From Bacteroides sp. (GTDB lineage Bacteria; Bacteroidota; Bacteroidia; Bacteroidales; GCA-2748055): 15,856 nucleotides of DNA. The translations under genes were made by a program, and so were the position numbers. The stretch is taken from the NCBI GenBank assembly GCA_011048475.1, contig DSDZ01000131.1:1-15856 (forward strand), in the 5' to 3' direction. Of the stretch, positions 1-7,511 are shown piece by piece (the first letter of the stretch is position 1; every line of letters begins with the position of its first letter). The notes under the pieces were generated by a model. It was not told the origin of the DNA. It was given only the letters and a program-made list of their open reading frames with translations, and did no database searches.

Positions 1-1152
1 AGGGAGAAGATGATCCGGGAAGACCGGCTGGACTGGGCACTGGGGGAGTTGATGGCATACGGTTCCCTCCTGCTCGAGGGACATCCCGTCCGGATCAGCG
101 GACAGGACAGTGTGCGGGGGACTTTTTCGCACAGGCATGCGGGTATGGTGGTCACCGAATCCACCGAGAGCTATTTCCCCTTGCAACACATCAGCAGGGA
201 ACAGGCCCCGTTCAACATCTTCAACTCACCGCTGAATGAATACGGGGTGCTCGGTTTTGAGTACGGGTATGCCATGGCCTCACCCGAAAACCTGACCATC
301 TGGGAAGCCCAGTACGGAGATTTCGCAAACGTGGCACAGGTGATCGTGGACCAGTATATCTCCAGTGCGGAAGAGAAATGGGGCATCATGAACGGACTGG
401 CGCTCTACCTGCCTCACGGGTATGAGGGACAGGGACCCGAACATTCCAGCGCACGCATGGAACGGTTCCTCAACCTGGCAGCCAGAAGCAACATGCACCT
501 GATCAACCCGACCACCCCGGCCAACCTGTTCCATGCCCTTCGCAACCATATGAAGAAAAAGAGCAGGGTACCGATGATCGTTTTCGCTCCCAAAAGCCTG
601 CTCAGACATCCGCAATGCGTTTCCCGGATGGAAGACCTCGAAAAAGGAAAATTCGAGATGGTCTGTGACGATCCCGATACAGATGTTGAGGAGGTCAGGC
701 GCGTGGTGTTCTGCAGCGGCAAGATCTATTACGACCTGCAGGCCAGAAAACAGGAACTGGGGGTGAAAGATATCGCCCTGATCCGCCTCGAACAAATCTT
801 TCCGTTCCCGCAGGAACAGGTCAAACAGATCCTTCGCAAGTACAGGAACAACATGCTGACCCTCTGGGTTCAGGAAGAACCCGAGAACATGGGTGCCTGG
901 TACTACATACGGAACACCATGAAAGAGACCGAAGTCATCCCCGTCACCCGCCAGCCCTCCGGCAGTCCGGCCACGGGGCTCTTTAAACTCCACGAGATGA
1001 GTCAGGTGGAGATCATCGACAAGGTGTTCAGGGCATGCACCTGTGAACTGCAGAATGTCTATTGCGGCCTGCAGTGCGTCATCGGAAGTTCCAGGAAAGA
1101 GATCCTGAAACAGCATTATTATTTTGAAAAAGAAGAAACCAAAAAAGAATAA
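1..1152 (+). CDS. sucA: 2-oxoglutarate dehydrogenase E1 component, C-terminal part (5' end outside window)
   Basis: This is the thiamine-diphosphate-dependent E1 subunit that decarboxylates 2-oxoglutarate and passes the succinyl group to the lipoyl arm of E2, a cytoplasmic TCA-cycle step. The frame is open to the first base, so the ATG at position 10 is an internal Met and the N-terminal part is missing. Recognisable E1o blocks, in order, are an SGQDSVRGTF-SHRHA segment, LGFEYGYA, WEAQYGDFAN and, near the end, QEEPENMGAWYYI. These belong to the transketolase-type pyrimidine-binding and C-terminal domains. The part homologous to E. coli SucA appears to end near nucleotide 1030, and about 38 further residues follow, including four cysteines in a CxCx6Cx3C pattern (1036-1077). 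Only 2 nt separate its stop from the sucB start, so the two are surely co-transcribed. No E3 gene is in the window. Confidence 0.95.
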   Translation, partial: REKMIREDRLDWALGELMAYGSLLLEGHPVRISGQDSVRGTFSHRHAGMVVTESTESYFPLQHISREQAPFNIFNSPLNEYGVLGFEYGYAMASPENLTIWEAQYGDFANVAQVIVDQYISSAEEKWGIMNGLALYLPHGYEGQGPEHSSARMERFLNLAARSNMHLINPTTPANLFHALRNHMKKKSRVPMIVFAPKSLLRHPQCVSRMEDLEKGKFEMVCDDPDTDVEEVRRVVFCSGKIYYDLQARKQELGVKDIALIRLEQIFPFPQEQVKQILRKYRNNMLTLWVQEEPENMGAWYYIRNTMKETEVIPVTRQPSGSPATGLFKLHEMSQVEIIDKVFRACTCELQNVYCGLQCVIGSSRKEILKQHYYFEKEETKKE

Positions 1153-1154
1153 CC

Positions 1155-2369
1155 ATGGCTCTGGAGATCAAAGTGCCCAGTCCCGGTGAATCCATCACAG
1201 AGGTTGAACTGGCTTCCTGGCTGGTGGAGGACGGAGCGCTTGTGACCAGGGACCAGGAGGTGGGTGAAATCGAATCGGAAAAAGCCACCCTTCCGCTGAT
1301 CGCAGCCGAACCGGGAAAGATCAAGCTTCTCGTCAAAGAAGGGACCACCGTCAAAGTTGGGGATGTGGTGGCATCCATCGACACCAGCGTGGAAGTGAAA
1401 CCGGATGATACGGCTGACAGCGCGAAGGAACCTGCGGGCAAGGCCGGCAAACAATCCGGACCGGCAGGGGATGTTTCGAAGGTGAAAATCACACCTGTGG
1501 CAAGGGAAATAATGGAGAAGGAAGGTGTCTCCATCGAAGAGATCCTCACTGGATTGAGGAAATTAAATGCAAATGATGTGAAAAAGGTGCTGGCCCTGCG
1601 CGGACATGTGGAAGATCCTGAACGGCACCGGGAGAAGTCCAGGGAGGAGGAGAGGCAGAAGATCAGTCAGCTTCGGAAAAAAATCAGTGAGCGGCTGGTG
1701 GCTGTGAAGAATGAAACAGCCATGCTCACCACCTTCAACGAAGCCGACATGAGTGCGGTGATCTCCCTCCGGAAAAAATACCAGGAGGCCTTCATGGAAA
1801 AATACGGAGTAAAGCTTGGATTCATGTCCTTTTTCACCCGGGCAGTGACCGAAGCCCTCCGGCAATATCCGTCCGTTAATTCATACCTGGACGGGGAAGA
1901 ACTGGTCATTCCCCGGTACTGTGATATCGGGATTGCCGTGCAGTCGGAGAAGGGATTGATGGTCCCGGTGATCAGGAATGCCGAGTCCATGGGGTTTGCA
2001 GAACTGGAAAAACACATCGCCGATCTGGCGGACAGGGCACGGAGGTCAAGGCTGGGAATCGGGGAAATGTCGGGAGGCACTTTCACCATCTCAAACGGGG
2101 GGATCTACGGGTCCATGCTTTCCACTCCCATCCTCAACCCTCCCCAGTCCGGGATCCTGGGCATGCACAACATCAAGGACCGTCCCGTCGCCATCGGGGA
2201 AAAAGTGGAGATACGTCCCATGATGTACCTGGCCCTCAGCTACGACCACAGGTTGATCGACGGCCGGGATTCGGTGGGGTTTCTGAAGACCGTCAAAGAG
2301 TTTATCGAGGAGCCGGTGCGAATGAACTTCGGGACAACCTCCCCGGAGCAATACCTGCTGGGCTTGTGA
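1155..2369 (+). CDS. sucB: 2-oxoglutarate dehydrogenase E2 component (dihydrolipoyl succinyltransferase)
   Basis: E2 forms the core of the 2-oxoglutarate dehydrogenase complex and transfers succinyl from lipoyl-lysine to CoA. The 404-residue protein shows the classic order. A lipoyl domain (about 1-76) has the modified lysine predicted at K43 in ESEKATLPL. An Ala/Gly/Pro/Lys-rich linker follows (about 78-108), then a peripheral subunit-binding domain (about 112-147) and an acetyltransferase-type catalytic domain (about 165-404) with the active-site HRLIDG motif at H365 to D369. Length is normal for the family. The subunit-binding domain is unusual: the Gly-rich loop expected before the final helix is replaced by TGLRKLNANDV. 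Identity as E2o rather than another 2-oxoacid E2 rests mainly on the adjoining E1o gene. The ATG lies 2 nt after the sucA stop. The gene converges with the thioredoxin-fold gene, 11 nt away. Confidence 0.95.
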   Translation: MALEIKVPSPGESITEVELASWLVEDGALVTRDQEVGEIESEKATLPLIAAEPGKIKLLVKEGTTVKVGDVVASIDTSVEVKPDDTADSAKEPAGKAGKQSGPAGDVSKVKITPVAREIMEKEGVSIEEILTGLRKLNANDVKKVLALRGHVEDPERHREKSREEERQKISQLRKKISERLVAVKNETAMLTTFNEADMSAVISLRKKYQEAFMEKYGVKLGFMSFFTRAVTEALRQYPSVNSYLDGEELVIPRYCDIGIAVQSEKGLMVPVIRNAESMGFAELEKHIADLADRARRSRLGIGEMSGGTFTISNGGIYGSMLSTPILNPPQSGILGMHNIKDRPVAIGEKVEIRPMMYLALSYDHRLIDGRDSVGFLKTVKEFIEEPVRMNFGTTSPEQYLLGL

Positions 2370-2380
2370 TCATCCTGCCT

Positions 2381-3580
2381 TCACTGGCTGTTCACAAATC
2401 CCATCACCTGGTTGATCAGATCACGCTGCTCATCATTCGCCACAAGGGATTCTGCCTTCCTGAACGATGATTTTGCCTCTTCCTCCTTCTCCAGGAAAAA
2501 GAGGGTCATTCCCCGGTAGAAATAATAATCGAACTGTTCCTCCAGGTCGATGCATGCCTTGAACCACTTTGCCGCATTCTCCATCACTTCAGCGGTCCGG
2601 TACTGCTGGTCCATGTCTACAATCTGTGAGGCAGCGCTGTAAAGCCAACGGTGGTCATTTTTCTTATCGGATGCGAAGCGCCCGTTCACATAACCCACCA
2701 GTTCCCCTATCTGATCTGTGTAATAATAATACTGAAGGAAGGGAAGGGAGCGCAGATCCCAGGTGCTGGTCTCCTCCTCCCTGATCATCGGAGGCAGCTC
2801 GTTGGAGAGGCTGCTGATCAGTCCGACGTCCTCCTGTTCCACGGCTTTGACCAGGGTATTGTTGTAGGTCTTTTCCATCGCAAGCATGTAATCATCCCCC
2901 AGTTCCTTCCTCAGCCTGCCGGGATCTTCCGAAAACAGCGGCCACCTCGGATCGTCCGTGGTCAGGTAGAATGCGATCACCCGGATGTCATGACCGGAGA
3001 GCCTGTTGCCCTTCATGGCCTTCATGTATTCCATGGCCAGGCTTTCTGCTTCTTCCTGATTCCCCATCTTCCGGGTGGCAGTGATGTATTCGGCAAATTG
3101 TTTCTCCTTCAGTTCGCCTGCCTCATACCCGGGCCTGAAACGCCGGACCACCTCAAAATTGTCAACCGTGTTCATCAGGGAGGTCATCAATCTGTCTGCT
3201 TCTGTGTATCCGATGATGCGGCTGATCAACTCTCCCTCAGGACTGAAGATGAACATGCTGGGAAATCCCTGCAGCTCGTATGTCGCGGCAAATTCCTTCC
3301 CGTATTCAGTCTCCCCGTCCATCCGCACGCTGACAAACCGGTCATTCATGTACGTGGCCACATCCGGATCGGTGTACACCTGCTCATCCATCAACTTGCA
3401 CGGGGCACACCAGTCTGCATACACATCTACAAACATCGGCAGCTGCCGGTCCGACGCTTCCTGCTGTTTCATTTCCATCTCATCCCTGACGGTGACCTCG
3501 GAGAATTGCACCTGTGCGGATACCGTTCCCTGGAACCAGATAAATGAAATGATCAAAGGCAATATGAAAGATCGTATCAT
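2381..3580 (-). CDS. exported thioredoxin-fold protein with C-terminal helical/TPR-like region
   Basis: A 399-residue protein starting with a likely signal peptide (hydrophobic residues about 5-21, SAQ near 21-23), so it probably acts in the periplasm. Residues about 33-125 form a thioredoxin fold with the redox motif WCAPC (C58, C61) and the cis-proline loop GFPS (P107), resembling the thioredoxin_7/DsbD-gamma-like group. Residues 126-399 are not a second thioredoxin domain. They look helical, and the end (about 330-390) reads like one or two TPR helices (AAKWFKACIDL, FYRGMTLFFLEKEEEA). The likely role is thiol-disulfide exchange or reductive repair of envelope proteins; the partner is unknown. 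It lies 36 nt downstream of the glycosyltransferase on the same strand with no terminator between, so an operon is likely. The fold call is firm and the physiological role is inferred. Confidence 0.85.
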   Translation of the reverse strand: MIRSFILPLIISFIWFQGTVSAQVQFSEVTVRDEMEMKQQEASDRQLPMFVDVYADWCAPCKLMDEQVYTDPDVATYMNDRFVSVRMDGETEYGKEFAATYELQGFPSMFIFSPEGELISRIIGYTEADRLMTSLMNTVDNFEVVRRFRPGYEAGELKEKQFAEYITATRKMGNQEEAESLAMEYMKAMKGNRLSGHDIRVIAFYLTTDDPRWPLFSEDPGRLRKELGDDYMLAMEKTYNNTLVKAVEQEDVGLISSLSNELPPMIREEETSTWDLRSLPFLQYYYYTDQIGELVGYVNGRFASDKKNDHRWLYSAASQIVDMDQQYRTAEVMENAAKWFKACIDLEEQFDYYFYRGMTLFFLEKEEEAKSSFRKAESLVANDEQRDLINQVMGFVNSQ

Positions 3581-3616
3581 ACAAATGAATCTTTTTATAA
3601 ACTCAGAGGTAAAACG

Positions 3617-4759
3617 TCAGGAAGTGGAATTTGTTTTGCTCCCGCGAACTGCCAGTCCGCATTCCCCGAGCAGCTGAAGGTAACCAGCCGACTCATTTTC
3701 CCAGCACAGCTCGCCCGCCGCCCGCTCAAGCGCTTCCCTCCAGAACTCCCTGCCCCGGTCAAAGCATATGTTCCGGATGATTTTTGCCACTTTCTCCGGA
3801 TCCCGCTCGCCGGTGACGATCCCCACCCCGTAATGCTCCACAATCCGGGACATCTCGGGGAGTGCGGAACAAAGGACGGGCACCCCGGCCTGTATGTAGT
3901 CAAATATCTTGTTGGGAAGCGCATACCGGTAGCTCAGTCCCAGATCCTCTTCGAGCGAGATCCCGGCATCAGCGGCACAGGTGATGGGGAACAGAACATC
4001 GGGGGTGAGCCGTCCCCTGAATACGATCCGTTCCCGGAGGCCCATGTCCCTCACAAGTTTCCTGAGCTTCTGTTCGATATCGCCGCTGCCTGCCAGGATC
4101 AGGATCACATCGTCCAGGTAATGCATGGACGCGATCACCAGCTCCAGTCCCCTCCCCACATTCAGCGCACCCTGGTAGATCACGATCTTCTTTCCCGGAT
4201 ACTGATCCTTCACAGAGGGATCCGGCCGCGGCACCCTCCCGGACGGCAGGTTCCTGACGACCCTGAAACGGATTCCGTAGAGTCCCTGGTAGTGGTCGGC
4301 AATGGACCTGCTCACGGTCACTGCGTGTTTCAGCCGGGGCACGATCCACTTCTCGATCCGCTTCCAGATTCCCCTCACCAGGGGACGCTCGATCAGTTCG
4401 GGGACCTCGGTAAATAGCTCGTGACTGTCGTAGATGAGCGGCACATTCCTGATCCGGCCGGCCAGAAAGGTGGCCGGAAGGGTATCCAGATCGTTGGCAA
4501 TGAACAGCGCAGGTTTTGCAGAAAACAACAGACCGAGAAAAAGCCGGATATTGTAGCAGGCATAAAACAGGGGGCCCTTTCTGAACAGCATCCTGTAGCG
4601 GCGGTACCGGCAGCTGATTCCCTTCGGATCCGGACTCTCTTTCAGCCGGCGTCCGATACAGATCACATCCAGCCCTTCCGACTGCAGCAGTGCGGCGACT
4701 CGATGCACCCGCTGGTCGGTTACCAGGTCATTAATCACTGATATATAGACTTTCTTCAA
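3617..4759 (-). CDS. glycosyltransferase family 4 (GT-B fold)
   Basis: A 380-residue retaining glycosyltransferase of the GT4/GT-B type, expected to move a sugar from a nucleotide donor onto a glycan or lipid acceptor at the inner face of the membrane. The N-terminal domain carries INDLVTDQRVHRVA (9-22), ANDLDTL (88-94) and DSHELF (111-116). The C-terminal donor-binding domain carries YQGALNVGRGLE (195-206), LAGSGD (222-227) and LPNKIFDYIQAGVPVL (281-296). The start chosen is TTG at 4759: it begins LKKVYISVIND, matching the usual family start, and has GAGG about 7 nt upstream. The longer ATG start at 4948 would add 63 residues unlike the family and would overlap the divergent murB start head-on. 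The substrate cannot be told. A weak -7-like TATCTTTA lies at 4799-4806 on this strand. The gene is followed by the thioredoxin-fold gene. Confidence 0.88.
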   Translation of the reverse strand: MKKVYISVINDLVTDQRVHRVAALLQSEGLDVICIGRRLKESPDPKGISCRYRRYRMLFRKGPLFYACYNIRLFLGLLFSAKPALFIANDLDTLPATFLAGRIRNVPLIYDSHELFTEVPELIERPLVRGIWKRIEKWIVPRLKHAVTVSRSIADHYQGLYGIRFRVVRNLPSGRVPRPDPSVKDQYPGKKIVIYQGALNVGRGLELVIASMHYLDDVILILAGSGDIEQKLRKLVRDMGLRERIVFRGRLTPDVLFPITCAADAGISLEEDLGLSYRYALPNKIFDYIQAGVPVLCSALPEMSRIVEHYGVGIVTGERDPEKVAKIIRNICFDRGREFWREALERAAGELCWENESAGYLQLLGECGLAVRGSKTNSTS

Positions 4760-4885
4760 AGGAAAATCCTCTGTTCTGCGGGGATTCTGCCGCGCAACTA
4801 AAGATAGAAAATATCCATGATCCTGCCGGATTTCGGGCCATTTATCTATTTTTACGACAAAGATCGGTTCCATAGAAAGCCCGGG

Positions 4886-5899
4886 ATGCCAGCACTGCAC
4901 CGACACTTTTCCCTTCAAAGAAACAATACCTTCGGTGTGGAAGGCCATGCAGCACTTTATGCCAGTCCCGCATCACCCGGGGAGCTGGCAGCCCTGCTTC
5001 AGGAATACCCTCCTGAAAGATTTCCCCTGCTTGTGATCGGCGAAGGAAGCAACATCCTGTTCCGGAGTGATTTCAACGGATTGGTGGTTCGTCCCGCATG
5101 CATGGGGATCGAGCCGGTCCGGACCCGGGGAAACCAGGTATGGGTCACGGTGGGTGCGGGGGAAAACTGGGACAGCTATGTGGCCACAGCCACCGGACGG
5201 GGATGGTACGGACTCGAGAACCTGTCCCTGATCCCGGGATCGGTGGGGGCTGCCCCCGTTCAGAATATCGGGGCCTATGGCGTGGAGGTAAGTGATCATT
5301 TTGCCTGGCTCGACGCGTATGATACCGAAAAAAGAGTTCAGGTCAGGATGGACCACCAGGATTGCCGGTTCGGGTACCGGAGCAGCATTTTCAAGAGCGG
5401 TTCCGGAAGCAGGTATATCATACTCAGCGTCACTTTCTGTCTGCACACCCGGCCTGTACTGAATCTCGGATACGGCAATGTGAAGCAGGAGTTCATCGCC
5501 GGCGGGGGACAAACGCCGGATGACCTGAGAAAGGTGATCATTTCCATCAGACAGCGGAAACTTCCCGACCCGGCCATTTACGGAAATGCGGGCAGTTTCT
5601 TCAAGAACCCCGTGACGGAGGAATCCATTCTGGAAGACCTCCGGTCAGCATACCCGGATGTGCCCTTTTATCCGGATCAGACCGGGCGGGTGAAGATCCC
5701 GGCAGCCTGGCTGATTGAAAAAGCGGGATGGAAGGGAAAGAGGATCGGCCGTGTGGGTACCTGGCCGGGCCAGCCGCTGGTGGTGGTCAATTACGGCAGT
5801 GCCTCCGGCCAGGAGATCCTGGATTTCACCGAACAGATCCGCAAGGATGTGTTTCATCAATTCGGCATCGACCTGGAGAGGGAAGTGAGGGTGGTCTGA
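4886..5899 (+). CDS. murB: UDP-N-acetylenolpyruvoylglucosamine reductase
   Basis: MurB reduces UDP-GlcNAc-enolpyruvate to UDP-MurNAc with NADPH and bound FAD, the second committed step of peptidoglycan synthesis in the cytosol. The protein is 337 residues from this start, close to the E. coli enzyme. FAD-binding features include GEGSNILF (53-60) and IPGSVGAAPVQNIGAYG (116-132). Catalytic residues recognisable by motif are the Arg in FGYRSSIF (R165), the Ser in YGNAGSFFKNP (S237) and a C-terminal Glu in LEREVRVV (E333), the type I (E. coli-like) MurB arrangement. The ATG at 4886 is preferred because HRHFSLQRNNTFG then falls where the family normally begins; the open frame extends back to 4817 without family-like sequence. 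A weak -7-like TATTTTTA is at 4847-4854. The gene converges with mltG, leaving only 3 nt between the two stop codons. Confidence 0.96.
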   Translation: MPALHRHFSLQRNNTFGVEGHAALYASPASPGELAALLQEYPPERFPLLVIGEGSNILFRSDFNGLVVRPACMGIEPVRTRGNQVWVTVGAGENWDSYVATATGRGWYGLENLSLIPGSVGAAPVQNIGAYGVEVSDHFAWLDAYDTEKRVQVRMDHQDCRFGYRSSIFKSGSGSRYIILSVTFCLHTRPVLNLGYGNVKQEFIAGGGQTPDDLRKVIISIRQRKLPDPAIYGNAGSFFKNPVTEESILEDLRSAYPDVPFYPDQTGRVKIPAAWLIEKAGWKGKRIGRVGTWPGQPLVVVNYGSASGQEILDFTEQIRKDVFHQFGIDLEREVRVV

Positions 5900-5902
5900 T
5901 CC

Positions 5903-6970
5903 CTACCGGTAAATCCTGTTCCGGTTCAGCGCCCGCTGGTATTCCCTGGCATTCTGGTTGTGCTGGGACAGCGTCCTGGCAAAAGCGTGATATCCGCTGA
6001 AATCTGATTTTGCACAGAAGAAGAGGTAATTGTGCTTCTCGTGGTTCAACACCCCGTCAATGGCTGAAATGGAAGGAACCGAGATGGGGCCCGGAGGCAA
6101 TCCCTTGTTTTTATATGTGTTATACGGAGAGTCTATGTTCTTGTCCGTATTCAGTATCCTTTTCCTCGAGGGATCGTTCAGCGCAAACTTCAGGGTGGGG
6201 TCCGCCTGGAGCGGAATCCCTCTTTCCAGCCTGTTGAGATAAACCCCGGCGATCCGGCTGTTCTCATCGTCATGAATGGTCTCCTCATCAACAATGGATG
6301 CCAGGGTGCTCACCTCCACCCGGGACAGGCCCATGTTCTCCGCCCGGCGGTCACGCTCTCCTTTCCAGAATTTTTCATACTCCTCCTTCATTCTTTCCAT
6401 GAACTCCTCCGGGGTGGTTGTCCAGTAAAATTCATAGGTATTGGGAATGAACATGGAGGGGAAGGTGGCACGGTCGAACCCACACCTCTCAGCTGTCTCA
6501 CCGGCGGTCAGGTATGCGGCAAATGTTGCCGAATCTTCTTCCAGATAACCGGATACCCTGCCGGCCAGCTCGTAAAGATTCTGTATGTTGTTAAAAACCA
6601 CCATGACCGGATCCTGGTTTCCCGCGCGGAGCATGTTCACCAGGGTGCTGTTGCTCATGCCATCCCTGATCTTATACCTTCCCGGTCTGACCTGCCCGTC
6701 ATATTCCTTTTTCTCCGCCACCCATGTGAACGAGCGCCGGCTGATGATGATCCCCTCTTCCTCCAGCCGGTCCACCACTTCCTGGTATGTTGAACCCGTG
6801 GGGATGTAAAAGATGACCTGTCCCTCCTCCAGGGAAACATTGGATACGAAAATCCTGCTGTATAGACTGTAGACCACGAGCAGGAGGATAAAGATCCCCA
6901 GAAAAACAGCCGTCAGTGAAATCCTGATCGCCTTTCCCGTCCGTTTTGTCCGCCCTCTTTCCAGACTCAT
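5903..6970 (-). CDS. mltG: endolytic murein transglycosylase MltG (YceG-like)
   Basis: MltG is an inner-membrane lytic transglycosylase that cuts nascent glycan strands and is thought to end their elongation. The 355-residue protein has a basic cytoplasmic N-terminus (RGRTKRTGKAIR), one membrane helix (about 17-37), a LysM-like region (about 47-120) and the YceG catalytic domain with LASIVDEET followed by GVYLNRLERGIPLQADPT. The conserved catalytic-region glutamates are E229 and E230; the first position of the motif is Asp228, where E. coli has Glu. The start is set at ATG 6970 (MSLERGRTKR), because an in-frame start 9 nt upstream is only TTG. A TAACTTTG -7 element lies about 25 nt before the start. 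The gene lies tail to tail with murB, another peptidoglycan gene. Confidence 0.93.
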   Translation of the reverse strand: MSLERGRTKRTGKAIRISLTAVFLGIFILLLVVYSLYSRIFVSNVSLEEGQVIFYIPTGSTYQEVVDRLEEEGIIISRRSFTWVAEKKEYDGQVRPGRYKIRDGMSNSTLVNMLRAGNQDPVMVVFNNIQNLYELAGRVSGYLEEDSATFAAYLTAGETAERCGFDRATFPSMFIPNTYEFYWTTTPEEFMERMKEEYEKFWKGERDRRAENMGLSRVEVSTLASIVDEETIHDDENSRIAGVYLNRLERGIPLQADPTLKFALNDPSRKRILNTDKNIDSPYNTYKNKGLPPGPISVPSISAIDGVLNHEKHNYLFFCAKSDFSGYHAFARTLSQHNQNAREYQRALNRNRIYR

Positions 6971-6994
6971 GTCATCCAAATAATTCTTATCTTA

Positions 6995-7002
6995 CAAAGT
7001 TA
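6995..7002 (-). promoter_or_regulatory. predicted -7 element of the mltG promoter
   Basis: On the minus strand the bases read TAACTTTG, an exact match to the Bacteroidetes -7 consensus TAnnTTTG. No TTG is visible at the usual 19 to 21 nt upstream, so the -33 half is not supported. Transcription would begin near 6990, giving a leader of about 20 nt before mltG. Confidence 0.4.
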
Positions 7003-7046
7003 AAAGAATTCGCCGATCGGACTGATCCCTTTCAAATTCTGCCGGA

Positions 7047-7502
7047 ATGGAAACAATCAAACGCGTGGCCCTTGTTGCGCACGACAACAGGAAAGCCGAC
7101 CTGACCGAGTGGGTGAAGTACAATGCCGCAAAACTGGCCACCCATCACCTTATCTGTACAGGCACCACCGGGAAGATGGTGGAAAAAGCCCTTGCCAGCT
7201 GCGACCGCAAGCCCCTTTCACTGAAGAAACTCAAATCGGGACCGCTCGGGGGGGACCAGCAGCTGGGTGCGCTGGCCGCCACCAATAAAATAGATATTCT
7301 GATATTCTTCTGGGACCCCATGGAACCACAGCCCCATGATGTGGATGTGAAAGCGCTGCTCAGGATCTCGGTGCTCTATAATGTCCCCACCGCCTGTAAC
7401 AGGTCCACCGCCGATTTCCTCATTGACTCACCCCATTTCAGCATCCCCTACAAACGGCAGCTGAAGGATTACAGCCACTATATCATGCGGAATATTGATT
7501 GA
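7047..7502 (+). CDS. mgsA: methylglyoxal synthase
   Basis: MgsA removes phosphate from dihydroxyacetone phosphate to give methylglyoxal, a bypass of lower glycolysis used when sugar phosphates build up and phosphate is short. The 151-residue protein matches the family throughout. VALVAHDNRK (7-16) carries the N-terminal active-site His (H12). TGTTG (38-42) binds phosphate. SGPLGGDQQLG (64-74) holds the catalytic Asp (D70), and PQPHDVDVKALLR holds the second key His (H97). CNRSTADFL lies near the end. Length is the usual one. The gene is alone on its strand, divergent from mltG and convergent with the aminotransferase 9 nt away. I see no clear promoter of its own in the 76-nt gap to mltG and only a poor ribosome binding site. 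The product is toxic, so regulation is expected to be mainly allosteric, by phosphate (family knowledge). Confidence 0.96.
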   Translation: METIKRVALVAHDNRKADLTEWVKYNAAKLATHHLICTGTTGKMVEKALASCDRKPLSLKKLKSGPLGGDQQLGALAATNKIDILIFFWDPMEPQPHDVDVKALLRISVLYNVPTACNRSTADFLIDSPHFSIPYKRQLKDYSHYIMRNID

Positions 7503-7511
7503 GATTCCCTT

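Noticed and set aside
280..1116. A 278-codon open frame on the minus strand opposite sucA
   Set aside because: It is the shadow of a strongly conserved E1 coding region, the product resembles no family, and sucA itself is beyond doubt.
2651..3547. A 298-codon plus-strand frame opposite the thioredoxin-fold gene
   Set aside because: Rich in His, Pro and Val in the way antisense shadows are; the opposite strand has a signal peptide and WCAPC motif.
4847..4854. Possible murB -7 element TATTTTTA
   Set aside because: Only 7 of 8 match and the -33 half would be CCTG; too weak to list as a site.
5903..6970. MltG active-site defect because the motif reads VDEET rather than VEKET
   Set aside because: The later glutamates are kept, and I recall variation at the first position in this phylum; not evidence of inactivity.
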